A DNA stretch of 26,169 bases from JBCBSS01 sp039819065 (GTDB lineage: Bacteria; Bacteroidota; Bacteroidia; Cytophagales; Cyclobacteriaceae). Below, in pieces: positions 24,726-26,169 of this stretch. The DNA lies in assembly GCA_039819065.1 (NCBI GenBank), contig JBCBSS010000115.1:1-26169 (forward strand), given 5' to 3'. Below the pieces are notes generated by a model, which had not been told where the DNA came from, ran no database searches, and worked only from the letters and a program-made list of their open reading frames with translations. The position numbers and the translations under genes were made by a program. Position 1 is the first letter of the stretch. Every line of letters starts with the position of its first letter.

Positions 24726-24751
24726 GCCGTCAGATGGAAACATCTGATGGC
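24726..24751 (+). terminator. Hairpin with GAAA loop after the permease gene
   Basis: Arms GCCGTCAGATG (24726-24736) and CATCTGATGGC (24741-24751) pair over 11 positions with one G-T wobble, closed by a GAAA tetraloop, 8 bases after the TGA. No T run follows, so it may stabilise the 3' end or end transcription weakly. Confidence 0.5.
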
Positions 24752-24792
24752 GCTCTGAAATCAGTAGCTGTACAAAAAGTTACTCTGAGCAG

Positions 24793-24838
24793 TCATTTCG
24801 AGTGCAAAAAGAAATCTATCTCATTGCATTCGGGATGA
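24793..24838. repeat. Imperfect hairpin resembling a degenerate Bacteroidota dispersed repeat
   Basis: TCATTTCGAGTGCAA (24793-24807) pairs with TTGCATTCGGGATGA (24824-24838) over 15 positions with three wobble pairs, around a 16-base middle that contains GAAATCTATC. The pattern GTCATTTCGAG...GAAATCT resembles a palindromic repeat often found between genes in Bacteroidota genomes; the match is from memory. The copy looks worn. Confidence 0.4.
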
Positions 24839-24866
24839 TTGCTTGCAATACAGTCTCGTTCTATCA

Positions 24867-25304
24867 CTAGAGCAGCTTTTCTAAAACAATCCTATTATCC
24901 TTAACATCCGGCCAAGGTAAAACTTCAGTAATGTGAAATCCGTTTTTGAGGGCGAAAATCAACATGGTTTTGAGGTAGTTCCTGGTTTTGAAGCGGATAC
25001 AACGGTAGCCCGACTTTCTAGCCCACTCTTCTTGATGCTGAGCCAGTTTTAGCGCTACTCCAGATTTTCTAAAAGCAGGAAGTACCGCACCCATCCAACT
25101 GTAAAAAGAGCGATCATTGTATTTGTCATACCCTACTTTGAAACCGGCAGGTTGGTTATCTATCTCTGCTATAAGGATGAGTGAAGCTTTGCCATCCATC
25201 CTGGATTGATACTCACTTTCAGGATAAGGGTTGTCGAATTCCGGAATGAGCTGGGAGAGACTGACTACTTCGGCTATAGAAGCTTCCCTCACTTTTATAT
25301 CCAT
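24867..25304 (-). CDS. GNAT-family N-acetyltransferase
   Basis: The 145-residue protein has the GNAT layout: an N-terminal helix after IKVREASIAEVVSL, strands SLILIAEIDNQPAGFKVGY, then YSWMGAVLPAFRKSGVALKL, where RKSGVA is the acetyl-CoA pyrophosphate loop (about residues 80-85), and a C-terminal CIRFKTRNYLKTMLIFALKNGF helix-strand motif. The substrate cannot be told. It lies 32 bases after the ECF sigma gene and ends a minus-strand unit, with convergent transcription from the ABC operon about 150 bases away. Confidence 0.85.
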   Translation of the reverse strand: MDIKVREASIAEVVSLSQLIPEFDNPYPESEYQSRMDGKASLILIAEIDNQPAGFKVGYDKYNDRSFYSWMGAVLPAFRKSGVALKLAQHQEEWARKSGYRCIRFKTRNYLKTMLIFALKNGFHITEVLPWPDVKDNRIVLEKLL

Positions 25305-25336
25305 TAGTAGTTGGGTTTGGTCAGCCTAAGCAGATA

Positions 25337-25945
25337 TCAAATGTGGTCTTTTTTGTTCTTGACCAAGTCATATAGTAATTCCCTGGCACGGTGTAATTGC
25401 GCCTTAACTGTACCAAGGGGAGCTTCGAGTTCCTTGGCTATTTCATCATAAGATAACTCCTTGAAGTAGCGTAGTCTGACCAACTTTTGATATTTGGCCG
25501 GTAGCTTGGTCACAAACATCTGGATCAACTCGATCTTTTGGCTTTTGATGGCTTCCTCTTGAGGGTTGAGGTTTTTGTCTTCTACATCAATGGCTACGGA
25601 CTCACCACTGTCATCTTTGAATGAAGTATCTAGACTGAGTGTTTCCAGCTTTTTCTTTCTGATGAAGTCTATGCAATTGTTAGTGGCTATACGAAATAAC
25701 CAGGTACTGAAGGTATAGTCTTTCTTGAAGCGATGGAGATTTTTGAAGGCTTTGGCAAATGCTTCGATAGTAAGGTCTTCCGCATCATCAACATTTCTTA
25801 CCATCTTTAGGATCATGTGATAAACGGGCTTCTTATAGCGCTGCATCAAAAGTGCGAAGGCCTGCTCATCATTTTCTTTAGTAGCTTGATCTATTAATCT
25901 GAAATCTTCTAATGCTTTATCAGAGAACTGTTTTTTTAACTCCAT
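25337..25945 (-). CDS. ECF-type sigma-70 family RNA polymerase sigma factor
   Basis: The 202-residue protein has region 2 (VRNVDDAEDLTIEAFAKAFKNL, then FSTWLFRIATNNCIDFIRKKK, about residues 48-95) and region 4 with a helix-turn-helix (LSYDEIAKELEAPLGTVKAQLHRARELL, about 164-191), joined by a longer acidic linker (about 100-135). No anti-sigma factor gene is adjacent, so the control is unknown; the neighbour in front is a membrane protein and the next gene downstream is a GNAT enzyme. Its ATG lies inside the end of the upstream gene, with a 10-base overlap (bases 25936-25945), which suggests coupled translation. Confidence 0.92.
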   Translation of the reverse strand: MELKKQFSDKALEDFRLIDQATKENDEQAFALLMQRYKKPVYHMILKMVRNVDDAEDLTIEAFAKAFKNLHRFKKDYTFSTWLFRIATNNCIDFIRKKKLETLSLDTSFKDDSGESVAIDVEDKNLNPQEEAIKSQKIELIQMFVTKLPAKYQKLVRLRYFKELSYDEIAKELEAPLGTVKAQLHRARELLYDLVKNKKDHI

Positions 25946-26169
25946 TTAATTTTTTTTGAAAACAGTGCCGTAATTCCCGTTACTGAGTAGTAGATGGCAA
26001 ACAAAATATCGAGCAAAAATACACTCCAAATTTTAAAATGCCCTCCGAATCTTCTATTAGCAGAATAAATAGTCAAGTAAAGGAACAACGTTCTAACCAA
26101 AAAACTGGCAATAAGCCAGTATGGTTGGTGTAACAAAACCAACAGTGGCACCATCAATAGCCACATGAA
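25936..26169 (-). CDS. Membrane protein C-terminus, possibly a family 2 glycosyltransferase; 5' end outside window
   Basis: At least 77 codons are open to the right edge, so the start is not in view; the ATG at 26166 is probably internal. The visible part has about three hydrophobic helices (LLMVPLLVLL, LIASFLVRTLFLYLTIY and WSVFLLDILFAIYYSVTGI) and ends in a basic LFSKKIKWS. That ending resembles the C-terminus of membrane glycosyltransferases of Bacteroidota, but the catalytic domain is outside the window, so the function is a guess. The end overlaps the sigma gene by 10 bases. Confidence 0.55.
   Translation of the reverse strand, partial: FMWLLMVPLLVLLHQPYWLIASFLVRTLFLYLTIYSANRRFGGHFKIWSVFLLDILFAIYYSVTGITALFSKKIKWS

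Noticed and set aside
1..26169. A mobile island, defence system or CRISPR array
   Set aside because: No transposase, integrase, restriction or Cas-type protein, no direct-repeat array and no tRNA edge; nearly all genes are typical chromosomal genes with similar composition.

Overview
The window reads as chromosomal core DNA of a member of the Bacteroidota, most likely a marine Cytophagales relative. The evidence is a type B (zinc-free) ribosomal protein L31, a RemB/Wzi-like outer-membrane protein, the Bacteroidota-type GlmU-family protein, secreted DUF3857 proteins, an ABC-2 permease fused to an M1 peptidase, promoters of the TTTG / TAnnTTTG kind, and the near absence of strong Shine-Dalgarno sites. 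I see no prophage, insertion sequence, CRISPR array, tRNA or rRNA. The genus is inference.

Minus-strand block, 1-10453. From its 5' end: remB-like barrel protein and an MsbA-type lipid exporter (probably one unit); then a small two-helix membrane protein, gmhA and comM/yifB packed with 3-7 base gaps; then two tandem, clearly paralogous secreted DUF3857 proteins, the second running off the left edge. This block is largely about the cell envelope: lipid export, heptose synthesis, an outer-membrane barrel and periplasmic proteins. ComM is the exception.

Plus-strand block, 10542-16103. rpmE2 has a near-ideal Bacteroidota promoter and a strong intrinsic terminator. It is followed by a run of housekeeping genes: a GlmU-family protein, a DNA polymerase III delta'-like subunit, hemC, a lipoprotein cyclophilin with a large insertion, and a dTDP-4-dehydrorhamnose-reductase-like SDR.

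Signalling block, 16299-19971. A CHASE3-GAF-coiled-coil membrane sensor with no output domain converges, with overlapping stop codons, on an orphan PAS histidine kinase lying downstream of rsmG. rsmG has no ATG, GTG or TTG at the place where homology says it should begin.

Right block, 20184-26169. A two-gene ABC system (ATPase plus a 1203-residue permease/M1-peptidase fusion) is preceded by a tiny upstream ORF that overlaps the ATPase start. After a short convergent intergenic region with two hairpins, one resembling a worn Bacteroidota dispersed repeat, comes a minus-strand unit: the end of a membrane protein (perhaps a glycosyltransferase), an ECF sigma factor and a GNAT acetyltransferase.

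I did not find a convincing new multi-gene system. The observations most worth checking are the peptidase-fused ABC exporter with its upstream ORF, the rsmG start, the output-less CHASE3-GAF sensor beside an orphan kinase, and the two Cys-less transglutaminase-fold paralogs.
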